Assembly: GCF_963422355.1 (NCBI RefSeq)
Contig: NC_085098.1
Location: 3,006,132-3,070,131 of the forward strand
DNA from: Corticium candelabrum
Lineage: Eukaryota; Porifera; Homoscleromorpha; Homosclerophorida; Plakinidae
Direction of reading: 5' to 3'
DNA length: 64,000 nucleotides
A program made the translations under genes and the position numbers. Position 1 is the first letter of the stretch. Each line of letters opens with the position of its first letter. The notes beneath the pieces were generated by a model. That model was not told where the DNA came from. It made no database searches and saw only the letters and a list, made by a program, of their open reading frames with translations. Positions 1-15,859 of this stretch are shown here, piece after piece.

Positions 1-1319
1 GACTGGGAAGAATCTTTCGTCCCAATGGGATTTTAATGTTTTTCGTCTTTTTTGAGATTTTGAACTTTCTGAATGGAATATATACACATTTCGCTTACTT
101 TTACACAGACTGAAAAGTCTAGTCGTTTTCAGAAACGACATAGACCGCGAAAAATCAAGTGATTATGTTCTTGATTATGTTTGTGATTATGTTCTTGGTA
201 AACGCTGTAAAGCACTCAAATGTATGAGCTATAACTCAGATTGGATAACATTCAACAGCAAGATAGTGATCGAGCATCATAAGACCCTTCTCCTCTACTT
301 ATCTCACTGGTCCGCAAGACTAATTAGAATTAGTGTGAGTGGGCTTGGTGCATACAGTCATGTACACATGTGCGGTACAGTCTTGGAAGAGTACAGAAAT
401 CAAACGGTACATTCTGGCAGGCTTAACTTGTGCACATGCACACCAGTGCCAACGAAACAGTTCAGAGTGACGTTTTCTACAGCAAACGAAGACGCAAAAG
501 TTGACTGCTAGGCGTTTTGTTTGTTACGGTGTATGCTGCCTGCGTTGGAGGCAAGAGACGCATATATACAATGAGATGGGTAGATCCCATTTTGGTATGG
601 TAATGTAGGAGTGCCAAAATGCGATACATATGCCAGACCCCTTTGCAGAAAGTCTACAGCGTACCAACTTTAGTTTAGTGTTCTACTAAAGTCTGTTCAA
701 AAATGGAAAAGCTGTGGGGAAAACTAGAGAAAATCTGAACACGTGAGCGTATGCAGGAAGGTGTAGTTCAAAGATTCGAAAGCTCGTAAGAGGCAGCTAC
801 AAATCAATTTACGCGAACTCGGATTGCCTAACCATCAATTCAAATAGAATAATTAGTATAATATATGTTTGCAATCCATTTGTTTTACTCGAACGCTTTG
901 TATAGACAATGCAATACGTTGTGCGCACGAGAGCAATTAATCAATGCAACGCTAATCAAGATCTAATACGTTTGCCAAAATCGTCTGAGCTAATGGTGGT
1001 GACAAAGACGCGATTTCACTATCTCTCGTTTCAGCGTTATCATGTCAAAACGTAACGTAGAAAGATATTGGTTACACAATGAGAAAGCTTAGCATTACTC
1101 TCACGAGTGACTCCTCCTCTCTGATCCTTGCCACAACCCACGATTCTCACGGTGTCTTGTTCAAACAGACATTAAGCAAGATCCGAGCACTTGATTTCGT
1201 GTTCGTGCAGCTCCTTCATTTCGTAGTATGCAACTAATTGTTTCTCGGTATTAGATAAGACGCGGTTTTCAAAGGTAAACTTGCGTTGCATTGTGCAACA
1301 GGGTGGCGATACACACGGT
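1..1319. other. No recognisable gene
   Basis: AT-rich sequence upstream of the first collagen gene. An open frame at 224-511 (+) has no similarity I can recognise and no splice or promoter context, so I do not call it. No repeat or RNA gene was seen. Confidence 0.5.
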
Positions 1320-1655
1320 ATGTACAAATTTGGTATGAATAGCAGTTAGGTCAAATGTTTGGAATGTAAATGTGTCAATGCAAATGTTATGTGGTGTCTT
1401 ATCTATTGTGATGATTGTTTACAACAACAACCTAATGACGTTCTCCATACCGAATGAACGCAGGAGTACATCCTACACACACAAAACGCTTTATGCCAAC
1501 CGTCAACAACTCCATAGATGGAATAAAATTGACCTCCCTAAATTAGTATGCTGTTACAATAACGTCATTCCTTGGTATAGCCCGAGTATATAAATACGCA
1601 CACTTGAATCACCGAGCAGTCAGTCAAGATAGAACCAGAGTGAGTACACAAGGTG
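1320..1655 (+). promoter_or_regulatory. Promoter of CTHRC1-like copy 1
   Basis: This block of about 330 bp is conserved upstream of all four CTHRC1-like copies in the window. It runs from a TGTACAAATTTGG motif (about 1320), through CAACAACTCCATAG (about 1504-1517) and a CRE-like CGTCA (1563-1567), to a TATATAAA box at 1587-1594. The TATA box lies 62-69 bp before the ATG, which leaves a short 5' UTR. Its retention in copies that have otherwise diverged argues for promoter function. Confidence 0.7.
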
Positions 1656-2666
1656 ATGGAACTTCAGTGTGTCAGTACGACGATTTTCGTATTTTTGCTG
1701 CTACCAACAGCAGTTACATCAAGTGCAGAAACTTCAGATAATGTAAGACATGTGATGTATACGTAAGGATGCATGTCGTTAATTGAACAACACACCTAAT
1801 TAACTTGATATCGTTAGAACACAACGTTCAAAAACCAACTATAAATTGATAAATAGTGCCAGCGCACTCTTTGACAAATAGGACAAGGATACGTAATCAT
1901 GATTAAGTAATAATTTGATCACTAACTGCTATTTTGATAGAAGGGATGTTGTGGTGGGGTCCCAGGCGTGCCTGGTTCTCCTGGATCAGCAGGTCCTTTG
2001 GGGTCTCCTGGAAGAGATGGTAGAGATGGAAGAGATGGAACAATTGGTGAGAAAGGTGATCGTGGCGAAACAGGAGCTCAAGGAGGGAAAGGCGCAAGTG
2101 GCAAAATTGGTCCTCAAGGTCCAAAAGGAGCTATGGGAATACAAGGCAGTAAAGGAGATTTGGGAGGAAAAGGAGAAAAGGGAGAGGCGACTCAGCCACT
2201 AAACTGGAAGCAATGTGTGTGGAAGAGAGGTGATGACAAAGACTCTGGACTTATTCAAGTAAATTCTTTACTACATAATTGTTCTTTATGAATGCTTACA
2301 CGCATTTGTCATATTACGTAGGAATGTCGCTTTAAGAAACAACACGGACACACTGCACTGCATGTGGCATACGGAGGAAATCTGCGTATCTATTGTCGAG
2401 ATTGTTGTTCTCGTTGGTTTCTTACATTTAATGATCAAGAGTGCACTGGACCCATGACAATTGATGCAGCACATTATACTCGTGCAAGTATCGAAATTCA
2501 TCGTCACAGACAAATTGAAGGTTACTGTGAGAACGTTCCAGCCGGTGACGTCAGAGTTGGTTTACATGTTGGGAAATGCTCTGGTTACGGTGTGGCAAAT
2601 GCTTACTCTGGCTGGAACTCCGTATCTCGAATAATGATTGCAGAGATGCCACCAGCTCAACAGTAA
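1656..2666 (+). CDS. CTHRC1: CTHRC1-like secreted collagen-repeat protein, copy 1 (intact, 3 exons)
   Basis: Exons are 1656-1742, 1941-2258 and 2322-2666, all phase 0 with GT-AG introns, giving 249 aa (human CTHRC1 is 243). Exon 1 encodes a signal peptide with a hydrophobic core (IFVFLLLPTAV). Exon 2 begins KGCCGG, then has about 25 Gly-X-Y triplets, including three RDG triplets in a row, and the NWKQCVW motif. Exon 3 is the globular C-terminal domain, with cysteines, CCSRW, TFND, ECTGPM, IHRH, YCEN, GKC and the family signature [10 protein letters not shown]. In vertebrates CTHRC1 is a secreted glycoprotein that modulates Wnt/planar polarity and matrix deposition; the role here is inferred. 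The ATG is chosen by conservation with three sister copies and by TATA spacing. Assignment to the CTHRC1 family is firm. One-to-one orthology is not, because four copies exist here. Confidence 0.92.
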
Positions 2667-4200
2667 CTTTGGCGACTTCAAACTAAGTCTTTGATTTTGC
2701 GTAAAACATTTATAAGTTTTTGCAAGACTTACTATCTAGGCAGTTATGTGCAATGTATGCGAGAGCGTTTTCCCGCATTGCTAGACGTAGACTCTAACCA
2801 TAAATAACTATAAAGTTAGTGCAGACTCTTTTGGCACCACCAGTTTGACATCGACTATTTCCATGTACTCTATATACGTCGAACACCACAATTCTATTAT
2901 TAGGCTTGTTTTATCATATATACTCTACATGTATTACTAGCATATTCGGGACTGGCTATGACTATCGTAAGAACAGTTTGGCCTCAACGATGTCTTAGAA
3001 TTTAGCCCCTAGATAGCCTACACAGCTTTATATAGTATATAAGACTAGTGCTGGTGACAGTGGCTCCTGAGCATCGTAAATGTTGCGGCGGCGGCGGGGG
3101 AAGTTTGTGGAGGGGGGAGTTTGCGAAGGGGGAGTTTGCGGAGGGGGTTGATAAAGAGACCCCGGCATGAGTGTATACAGCTACAGCAGAGTTTCAACGC
3201 TTCTCCTAGATTTTCCTTCTGCATACAAAAGAATTTATCTTTCGCTGTGTTGGAGCAGTTCCATAATTATCAGTTACCAATAAACACTTCACATTGCTTC
3301 ATGTGAAAGACATGCACTCCTTGATTTTGAAACTAGGATGATAAAGTCAATCATTTTTAGTTCAACAACGGTGGCAAATTGGACGTGTACCCAACGACAT
3401 TTAAATTTTTTCGTCAAGACCATTTCTATACCGTATATAGGTTGCTTTTCTGTGGGACTGTCCGCTAACAGCATATTGGAAAGCCAATCACGTGCTGAGA
3501 GACAAACTTATTACATGCACTATCATTATTTATCGCGTACGAGTAGACGTTTTGTCTGGACACGTCCAACATTGGTGTATTTGGACATTTGGTGGGACAT
3601 TGTCCGATGTCCGACCGCTCAATGTTTCCACACTGCTGCATGTTTACACTAACCAAATTCCTCGTTGCAACACAAATCATCAACTATATTTCTATTTGCT
3701 ACTCTGCTATTTGCTATTGACATATCTACTACAACTTGTACTCTTTTAATTGCTGCCTGTCTCACTGAAGGTTAAAATGTCTACAAGTTTGCACACGCAT
3801 GTGCACTTGCAGTAGTATGCTAGTGACATGCAGTTATGTATGAACAGTGTAGTGAATATAGCATAAGTGCATAAATGTGCTACAGTACAAGCATGCGGTC
3901 ACACCAATTTGTGTTTGAATCAACAAAAAGCTAACTAATTCAAAATGTCTGAAATGTATATTTACTTCTTAAACTAAAAATCACTATATACTATTGAAAT
4001 TGATTTAAACCTTGTTTTCAAAATGGATAGCAGTGACCAATGACACTGCCCCGTTGAGTTTCTTATCTAGAGAGATTACCCACAAAAGTGATAGCTGAAG
4101 TTTTGTACAAAGAAATACAATTCATGTAATTACAAGTGTAACTCCTAATTAGAACTACAATAATTTTTGAAAAACATTATAAAGTCAGACTATAATACCT
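2667..4200. other. Intergenic, no gene recognised
   Basis: Contains the 3' flank of the first CTHRC1-like gene. Parts (about 3.66-3.9 kb) align with the same position downstream of copy 2 (about 21.0-21.2 kb). The stretch 2.9-3.66 kb looks inserted relative to unit 2. Apart from the G-rich tandem repeat at 3084-3149, nothing is recognisable. Confidence 0.5.
3084..3149 (+). repeat. G-rich short tandem repeat
   Basis: A GGCGGCGGCGGGGG run is followed by about three imperfect copies of a unit of about 16 bp, GGAGTTTGCGGAGGGG. There are several G runs of four or more on one strand, so a G-quadruplex is possible. Confidence 0.75.
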
Positions 4201-4241
4201 GTTTGCTAGTCTAAAGTAACACAGCTCAGTTTATTGTTGCC

Positions 4242-7260
<3,019 letters not shown>

Positions 7261-7324
7261 GACCAGTCACGTGATTCGCAAGGAAGTGCGTATAATCTAT
7301 TGCGCATGCGTTATAGTGTTGCGG
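7261..7324. promoter_or_regulatory. Bidirectional promoter between CARD/death gene and NAGLU remnant (unit 1)
   Basis: Short spacer between the CARD start codon and the NAGLU remnant. GTCACGTGAT (7266-7275) matches the E-box/CLEAR core bound by TFEB/MITF factors at lysosomal genes. TGCGCATGCG (7301-7310) resembles an NRF1 site. Both motifs recur in the same order in unit 2 (23198-23207 and 23237-23246). Confidence 0.6.
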
Positions 7325-9008
7325 AATCTGTCGTCGTGGCTCCCGCCGTCCAGGTTCGGCTTGCCTTGCTTAGAGACTTTATTCGTTAGGTTGATTGGAA
7401 TTTGTTTGCAGGTGTGATGGACTGTGTAAGCTGTCGCTGTGAATGAATCCAAGATCATGCTCAGAATTTGTCATTTCAGTTAAAGTACAAACGTTTCTGA
7501 CTCTTTGCATGCAGACACACCACTCTAGAAAACTAGTCAAAGTTTTAGTGTAGGTAAAAGTTTATATAGGTCACGTGACAAAGATACAATGAGGTGTTTG
7601 TCCATGGTCCTTAACTACAAATAAATGACATGAGTACAATATTGTTTGCATGAGAATTAAGTTACACTTACTAGTTTGCAGAGGCAATTTTTTTATTTCA
7701 GATTTCAACTTGTTTCTCTCTAGTAGCAATTTTTACTGAAAAGTTCTGCGTTTGTGGTTAGGGAAAGGAATAGAATTTAGGTGTACACTTTTGCAATTTT
7801 TACTTTAAAAATTAGGTTAATAATTTATAAGGATAGAGCTAGTACTAAAACAGTTGAAGTACAATCATGCTTCTGTTTGTAGATCACAAGGTCGGGTGGT
7901 AGGTCTACGTTGAGGATACACAACCTGCTGGGGCGGGGTATGTGTTCAACACAAATTTTAAGTATTGATGCAATATTCATGTGTCTAATAGTCTGGAGAT
8001 CTACTGTATCTTCTGATCTGTTGCTGTCAGTAGATGGCATTGTGAAAGTATCAAGATCTTATTGGTTTGTAATGGCTCATTTTGGTCACAATGTTTGCCA
8101 AATTTGAGTTGAAATTGGCAGAAATTGTTATTATCATAATGTCTGTATGTCAAGCTACTCATTTGTTTGGTAGGATTTGGGCACTGCAGCAATGTGAGAT
8201 TGACTGACTGGTTCTTAATTTACCATAGACATTTACAGAACAGAAAGGGATCGGAGACGAGTAAGTGAGGCTACAAACTTTATTTTTGGCACATATGGTT
8301 TTGTACACAAATGAGCTTTTGCAATAAATATAATTTGTATTACAGAGTAGAGTTTAGTAGGTTGGGTAGAGCTATGGGTAGAGCAACAGCGATATGACAG
8401 CTAGGTTCTATGTAGCTGCATGAGTCTTCACTAGTGGATACAATGAGCTTGCATAGTCCAGCTGACGTATGAATGAAGCTCTTGTTGGACAGTTGTGGGA
8501 TACCTCTAATACTTCCAGCTGTCTGCATGACTCTGTCTGGGATTTTTGTGTTTGCCTCTGAGTCTTGTCGAAATTCTCAGTGATATTGTTGGGACAGGTT
8601 CGACGGCCAGATGACACTGAGAAAAATGATGTTGTATATGAACCGAATGAAATGGAAAATCGAACTTGTTAATCTCATATCATGGAACTGAGTTAGAGAA
8701 AGAGTGCTTATAAGAAAGTTGCAGTATGAGGATGTTGCATGTATGTCATGAGGGTTGCTGTTTACTGAAGAAGGCAGTATGATTGGTGGCAATAATGTTG
8801 TGTTGATTGTGTGGTCAAAGTATTTAGAACAGTATTATTTTACTATAGAACTACTGCCCTGCCATTTCTGTTGTGAGACTTTGATCTTAGCTCTCCGTAA
8901 GCAAATGTTTGCCATGAGACTTATACTCGTGTTGATGGTTGTGTTCATGGCTGTCTGTTGTATGATTGTGCATGTGCAAATATGGTATAATATTTTTGTT
9001 GAACTTTA
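7325..9008 (+). pseudogene. NAGLU: NAGLU pseudogene, unit 1
   Basis: Aligns with the functional NAGLU of unit 2 over its exons 1-4 (exon 2-like about 7414-7545, exon 3-like about 7883-8060, exon 4-like about 8105-8260) and then exons 13-14 (about 8760-9000). Exons 5-12 are missing through an internal deletion of about 3 kb. What remains has multiple frameshifts and stops, for example GGTGTGATGGACTG where unit 2 reads GGTGTGGTGAACTC. The 3' end is cut off by a LINE at about 9009. This is the partner lost from the divergent pair whose CARD/death gene survived. Confidence 0.85.
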
Positions 9009-11642
9009 AGCGGTCAAAAGCTCTCAGCACCTCTGACGATTTAATCTCCATACTCCACTATGGCTATTTGGATTTCCCCTCAACAGTTTCAAGTAACTCC
9101 TGAAAGACCTTTCTGTCTCTATCCAGATCCTTGTCACCCCCACTGCTGATAGTTGCACTAAAATGCTCTTGCCATAAATGTAAAGTATCCACTGATTCAG
9201 CCTTACCAGTCACACACCAAGTCTTCTTAATAGATGGTGTACGTGAAATTCTATTCTTAACTTTTCACAAAACATTTCTCTCTCCAAACGTCGTTTTGTT
9301 TTACGTTGCGTTTGAATTCTTTCTTTGAATTTAAATTCATTCTTTGAATTTTACATCTCCGTGTACTCTGCTCCATCCAGAGGTTTTCCTACATTACTCC
9401 ATACTTTGAAACATAGTTGAGCTCTTGATTTCAATCGAGTCGGCTCGTTATCCCACCAAATCTTCCTACTCTTTACACCAGAACAATTTGTTTGAGGAAT
9501 GCACCAGTTAGCAAATGTAGTCAAATCTCTTTCAATTTCATCATAATAGTTCTGGATGAACTCCATGTGAGAGTACTGCTTTGAATCATTACACATAGCT
9601 GCTTCAGCTGTATGTCCAAACTACCCAGTTCCGCAATACTGGTAGTTATCTAAGTCAATATCTGACACCTTTCTTCACCACAGACATTTGATCAAAGGCA
9701 AATGAACTTCCTCTGTTGCATGTTTGTGGTCAAAACTAACATCAGTAGGCAAGACAGTTTGCCAGTGATCAGACAGATATCCACCATTTTCTCTTATCGG
9801 ACTCGACAATTGTATTGCTCAGATTACCAGAAACAAGGAAATAATCAATCCATGACTGACAGCCAAAATCAGATCTGTGCCGTGTACTTTCTCTGCTTGA
9901 TGACACGGGATCATTCAGACTGACAGTAAACAAGTCCTAATCAGAAAAAAGGAGCCAACTGTCTCGACATACGACTGTTCTGACTACGAAGATCTGCATT
10001 AAAGTCACCTAAAATGGCCATTTCATCATTGTCATTCATGTCTAGAATACTTTCCAGATAACCAATCTCAGATATGTAATCATTCAAAGACAAAGTGTCA
10101 CCATAATCGACTGGCAAGTAAACAGCAACAACGAGGTTAATTCCAATACTTGATTTAACTCGAACTGCAGCAATCCTATCCGACAGTGTTTAAGGAAGAT
10201 ATAATATATTGACTCCGTCTATGCCATAAAAGAGCAACTCAGCCATATGGTCGACCAAGTAAAATTTCATCTTTCCCCATAGGAGATGCAGCACAATACA
10301 TAACATCTTCTGATACAGAGAATAACATAGCAAATTCATTTGGAGATAACCAGTGTTCCTGTATTGCCAAAAAGTCTAGTTCCTCCATCAAGTCTGAAAT
10401 ACTTCTTTCCACGGATTTAGAACCTCTACAATTAAAAGATCCCAACCTCACCTTAGCCATAATCTGTATTGCAATGATGAACTTCATCTCTCCTTACTGC
10501 CCATCCAGTTGTCATGATCCATGAACGAACCCTTACATGTAGAGGCCAAAAGGAAGGAGTCAAAACTCTGTCCTTGTCCCTGAGTGAAATCCTCACTCGT
10601 ACACTCGTTGTTTCCTTTACTTTAGATGGTAAGAGATAACATAACCTCATATCAATTTGTTACCTTTTAGGAAGCTTTCAATGTCATTCGCACACATGTC
10701 TTCCTGGATTTCCAACATACAAATCCCACGTGTCCTTTTTCAACTCCACACTTACAGGGGATGATTCATTTGTCTTAGAGCCAACAAGAGACTTGACCTG
10801 ACGATGCTTCAAGTTCTCAACTAAGACCCACTGATCTTTTTTCTTGTGCTTCTGCTTCTTACTTTTCTTGGAAAAATGCTCCATGAGCTTCTCATTATAT
10901 GTATCACGTGATATTTCTTTCACTGAAGAGTTGAACACGTTTCCCAGATTAGTTGTGGATTTGGCTGCATTCGCATATTTCACTCCTTCAGAGCTACCAG
11001 ACTCGATGACCTCACTATTATTGCCCCTTGCTTAGTGCCAACTGAGACTTCTCTTCCTTTAACTCTCTTTACTGGTACTCTTCCTCTGGCCTCTGTTCAA
11101 GGTCAACCCCTCACTCACCCCTCACATACACCCACCTCACTAATCATCTTACGTACACCTTTCATCTCCTCACAAAGCTTTTTGATCTCTCTTCTAATTC
11201 TATTTTCCATATCAGATGACATTTTGTCATGAATTTCTGCCGCACTATCACAACTCAAAATCCGAGCCTCTTCTACGATACCTTTCAGAACATCTTCTGC
11301 CTCGCTTGACAATTTCGATAGTACTTTATCACACGCTATGCTGCCGTTTACTTCCTCCAGAGGAACACGAGGAAAGACATTGATATCAATGGCTGCATAG
11401 CACGGGATCTCTACCTTCATTCTATCTGCTGCGTAACAAAGCTCCAAGACGTCTTCTACATCTGATTCCACCTTCCTTTTATGACCAGTATTCTTCCTAA
11501 TCTTTTTTACGGAATATCTTCAGTTCCGAGAACTTTGACACTGCTTCAAACAGCATATTTTTCGCCTGTTCCACTTCTTGTTCTCCAAACCCTTTCATCA
11601 CAACCTCTGCAAGCTTTTCAGCTGGTAAGTAGCTCATTTTGT
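9009..11642 (-). mobile_element. LINE fragment: ORF1, endonuclease and pre-RT linker, no reverse transcriptase
   Basis: The minus strand starts with an ORF1-like protein (MSYLPAEKLAEVV, about 11640), broken by frameshifts. Open parts are 11471-11115, with coiled character and a Cys-poor acidic chain, and 10983-10684, with a lysine-rich KKSKKQKHKKK tract. The second protein has an apurinic-type endonuclease N-terminus (LGSFNCRGSKS, DFLAIQEHWL, 10460-10239). The endonuclease-RT linker follows (IWWDNEPTRLKSRAQLCFKVW, 9596-9351). Sequence ends before any RT motif, where the NAGLU remnant begins. The 5' end is kept and the 3' end lost, which is the reverse of normal 5' truncation, so a later deletion is likely. 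Several frameshifts and stops; inactive. Confidence 0.75.
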
Positions 11643-11654
11643 TTTGTACAAAAC

Positions 11655-12755
11655 AAAAACCACCACAAATGAAGAAGCACTAGAAGTGCAAACCCTCGAC
11701 CGGTATGCACCTTGAAGGTAGTTAGTCGTGTTATGACAGAATGGTCTAGACAATACCAACTAACCGCCACGCACAGCGAAAGTATAGAGCACATAGGAAA
11801 ACCAGGTTTCGGTTAGATAGGTACAAAAGAAGCAGCACTGATTTTCAGTGAACAAACACGATTTCATGCACCTACAATGTTTTCGGCTGTCAGAAGATGA
11901 CACTATTGATGGAAAAAGCACAATGTTACAACTTTTGCTCTCTAGACATCTAGTTCTTTGTGCAACTTCTCTAGGCGTCTGGTTGTTTGTGCAGCTTTTG
12001 AAGTCGTAACGAGCCACTATGGGCATTTTTAGGCGTGGCATAGGTAACACCAAAGCCAAACAAATTAGATGTGGGAAAACATGAACGTTACAAATGTATC
12101 TAGACTAGGCATTGTTTCTAGTGGTAAACCCTCACATACAACAAAAGAAACAGCTCGCCACCGATTTTCCAGCTCACAACAATCTAGACGTCTGGTTGTT
12201 TGTGCAGCTTCTCTAGACATCTGGTTGTTGTTGTAATGGGGAAAATATGCGCGTTTCAAATGTAGATCAGGTTGTTTCAAAGTGCTAGAACAAGGCAAAT
12301 GTTACAAGTTGGGTGGCCTCGACACGCGGTCGGCTAGCAATCTTTGATCGCCTTATGTGATGAAGTAATGGGCGTGATCATTGTTCTGTTTGTGGGTGGG
12401 AAATATATGTACAAATGGAGAGCAAAACAAGCAGCTCACCACCAATTTTCCGGCTCACAAGAATGTAAAAGTCTCGTTTTTGGTGCAGCTTGCTAGGCAT
12501 CTCGTTGTCTGTGCCGCTTCGATTCTCTAGCTAGACGTCTGGTTGTTGCCTAGAAGCAGCTGCCAAACAAAGAGAGGTGGAGCCTCATGATATCATCACA
12601 TTCGTCTATTGGTCGGTAATGACACCACTTCTCGTCTATTGGTCGGAATAGCTTCATTTGCATCTGTGCTAATCGACTATATATACGGTCGGTCGGGCGT
12701 CCGGTCATCGAACGATTACTATACTCGAGCCCGGAAATCCAGGCCTCGGGTAACA
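11655..12755 (+). repeat. Dispersed repeat R1, longest copy
   Basis: Noncoding repeat present four times in the window (also 41.47-42.07 inverted, 45.82-46.22 and 49.71-50.70 kb). It begins near GAAGCACTAGAAGTGC and has internal short repeats around CTAGACGTCTGGTTGTTTGT. It ends near CCCGGAAATCC, AGGCCTCGGGTAA. No ORF is shared among copies. Probably a non-autonomous transposon or a derived solo terminal repeat; class unknown. Confidence 0.65.
12587..12685 (+). promoter_or_regulatory. Promoter-like module inside R1 (CRE, 2x CCAAT, octamer, TATA)
   Basis: Contains a CRE-like TGATATCATCA (about 12588), reversed CCAAT boxes (ATTGG at 12608-12612 and 12638-12642), an octamer ATTTGCAT (12656-12663) and TATATATA (12678-12685), all within 100 bp and in promoter order. 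The layout is kept in the R1 copy at about 50.52-50.62 kb. It resembles a Pol II promoter with histone or snRNA-type elements. No downstream coding region was recognised. Confidence 0.45.
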
Positions 12756-13764
12756 ACCGCAGACTCACATTCATACGTATGTTTGGTTTTCTGCTCTACC
12801 ATAGAACAATCATTGCTGTAAACTCAACTCAATGTGGGCATGTTTTAATGGGCATTACCCATGTAGCTTGTAATTGTCTGCAATGGAGACAAGACTGTGA
12901 TGGACAGTACTTTCAATTGCATAGCCCTCTAACTTACTATTGCCTAACCCTCTAACTTACTATTGCTTAGCCCTCTAACTACTATTACCTAGGTACTAGT
13001 GTCATGCATAGCTGATGCTATCATTTCAAAAAGTATCCCTCTTTTAAGCATTCATATCTGCTGTCCATTTTAGGACTTACCAAGGGAGGAGAAGTATGAT
13101 GGTTTAGAAGCATAGATAGGCATGTTTCCGCGTTACCCGGAAACTCCCTCTTGGGTAGGCGTGTCTGATAATTTTTGGGGTACATAAGTTAATTGCATTG
13201 GTAGAACAGCTTGTTCTTGGTGATATGACATCGTAGTGCAATTTTTGTGTTAGTAGTTCTGGACTGCGAGGCCTACTATTCTGTATAGAAGTCATCTGTA
13301 AAGTCCTGTAAGATATGTGAATGTTCAAAAGCAGACTTGTTTTGGTAGTATCCTGCTAAACATGCTGCCAGATTCTTGATTTAACTGTATGTACACATAA
13401 TGATAGGTGTGATGGTGGCCAGTGGGTATATATAATTATTATTGGAAACCACCCTGACTGAGTGTCTATCTACGGCCCTGTGGTTCGAACCAACTCTTAC
13501 CTGTATGAAATTTAGTTTATGTATAGTATACAGACAGCATGTTGTGATGTTTCTGTGATGGTGGGTTACGGTTTGGTTTAATGGACATTATTATTACAAG
13601 CTGAGCTGGAAACAAGCTGTCGCTCAGGAGCAAGTTGTATCTTCTGCTTGCATTCCTGACTTGCTGTACTTTGTGTACCTGAAAGGGAAGACATAGCCAT
13701 AGTCAGACTCCCTGTACATGCTAGCTGCCACAATGATGCACATCAAATTTTTGTTCTAGAAGAT
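12756..13764. other. No recognisable gene
   Basis: Includes three short tandem copies of a CCCTCTAACTTACTATTGC unit (about 12925-12986). Otherwise no coding or repeat structure could be supported. Confidence 0.5.
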
Positions 13765-15859
13765 TTAGTAGTTGTCGTCACACAGTGACTGCAGCAGACA
13801 TTGCAAACATGGATGACAATGTTTCATCAAGGGTTTCTCTGGCTATTTCAGTTGTCGTCGCTGGCAACTGATTGCAGTAGTCCACATGGTAAATCTCCTC
13901 ATTTGGATCAATCATTTGCATAGGTATTGGCAATCTAGACAACAAATCTGCGTCCTTGTTGTCTACTCCTGACTTGAACTTCAGCTGGTCGTTGTATGCA
14001 CTGAGATGCAGTGCCCATCGTTGTAGCCGTGCTGCTGTCAAAGTTGGGACGCCTTCATATGGTCCCACATCTTCAGAAGGTGTCGATTGTCTGTATCCAA
14101 CGTAAATTCTTTGCCCACTAGGTACTTGTGAAATTGCTTCACTCTTAATACTAATGCTAATGCCTCTTTTCCAGTTGGGTGTACTTTTTTCGCTGTCGAT
14201 ATAGTGTTCTAGATGCAAAGGCTATCGGTCTCTCCTCGCCATCTGGCATTGTGTGTGTCAGACAGGCACCTACCCCATAAGGTGATGCATCACAAGTCAT
14301 ACAGACTGGCCTTTGCAGGTCGTAATGTGTCAGGAATTCTGATTCCAGAAGCTTCTGTCTGCCTTTCTGGAATGCTTCTCTTTTCTTAGATTCTCACTTC
14401 CACTGTCGATTCTTGCCTAATAACGCATACAAGGAATGCAAGGTCGCGGACAAATTTGGCAAAAACCGTTCATAGTAATCAAGTAAGCCCAGAAAAGCCT
14501 TAAGCTCTGTCACGTTCGTCAGTTCCGGCGGATGTCTGATCGCTTGGACCTTAAGTCTTCAAGGTTGAGATGCCTTGCTCACTGATAATATGACCTACAT
14601 ATTTCACTCGAGTCTGATTGAATTCGCATTTTTCTTATTTCAGTCTCATACCAGCCTCATCCAATCGTCTCAGCACTGTTAACAACCTCTGCTCATGTTG
14701 TTCTTCATTTACGCCGACTACTAGTATGTCATCCAAATAGCAGATGACACCAGGAATTCCTGACAAGAGGTTGTCCATAGTGTGCTGTCAAATTCCAGGC
14801 GCAGATCAAACATATCCTGAAAGGCATGTGATTAAACGTCAATAAACCCTTGTTGGTATTGATTGTAAATAATGTTGGCGACCAGGGGCAACACACATCT
14901 GCTGGTATGCCTGTTTCAGATCCATGCGCGAGAATTGTCTTCCTCCAGCCAAGGTTGCCAACAAATCTTGGGGTTCGGCATTGCGTAACCTCCCATATCT
15001 AAATAGGGGTTTATCGTGATCTTGTATTCACCACACAGTCTCACTGTACCGTCCCCCTTTCGAATTACAACTACTGGAGTTGTCCAGTCACTCTTCTCTA
15101 CTGGTCGTATCACTCCCTCGAGTTGCATGCGATCTAGTTCCTGATTACCTTATTCTTGTAGAGCATACAGCACCGGTCGAGACCTGTGAAATGTTGGTCT
15201 AGTCTCCGCTGTCAGTGGAATTCTTGCTTTATGCCCTTGTACAGTACGCACACCGGGACCAAATAACATTGGAAACTTCTCTTTGGCATCAAACATTTGA
15301 GGTGCCTCAACACTGAGCAGATCCCCAATCGAGCCGTATCTTACTTAACCAGTTCCTGCCAAGAATGGCTGGTTTACCCCGTACATCTACTACTATAATT
15401 TTAGTAGTAGCATGCTGCTCACCGTATCTTACTGGTACTGTTGCTTTTCCTCTCACCTTGAGGCTTCCATCCCTGTATGTCTTCAATGTCACCGCACTTG
15501 CATGTTGCTGAACATGGGACAGATGCTGGTCATAATACACTGACGGGTATTACTGTCACTGTGGCACCTGTGTCCATTTCCATTGGTATCTGACTGCCAG
15601 CTACTTTCAGTGTGATCTTGACTCTGCCCTTTCCAGATTAAGCAAACACCACATTGACCGTATATTTTCATCAATTTGATGAGTGGGTTGTGGCTTGCCT
15701 TTCGCTGCGGGACGTACTGATGTGGTGCCTTTGTTGAGCTTATCTTGTTGAGATAGTTTGCGGCATATGCTACTGATGTGCCCTTGTCCCTTGCAGAAAT
15801 GACATTTCTGAGACTTGAATTTGCATGTACAGTGCATCCACGCATGCGTGCCCACAACC

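Noticed and set aside
1915-2202. Second long frame over collagen exon 2 on the plus strand, and minus-strand Leu/His-rich frames
   Set aside because: Shadows of the Gly-X-Y repeat. Only the frame with conserved splice phases and the NWKQC motif joins to exons 1 and 3.
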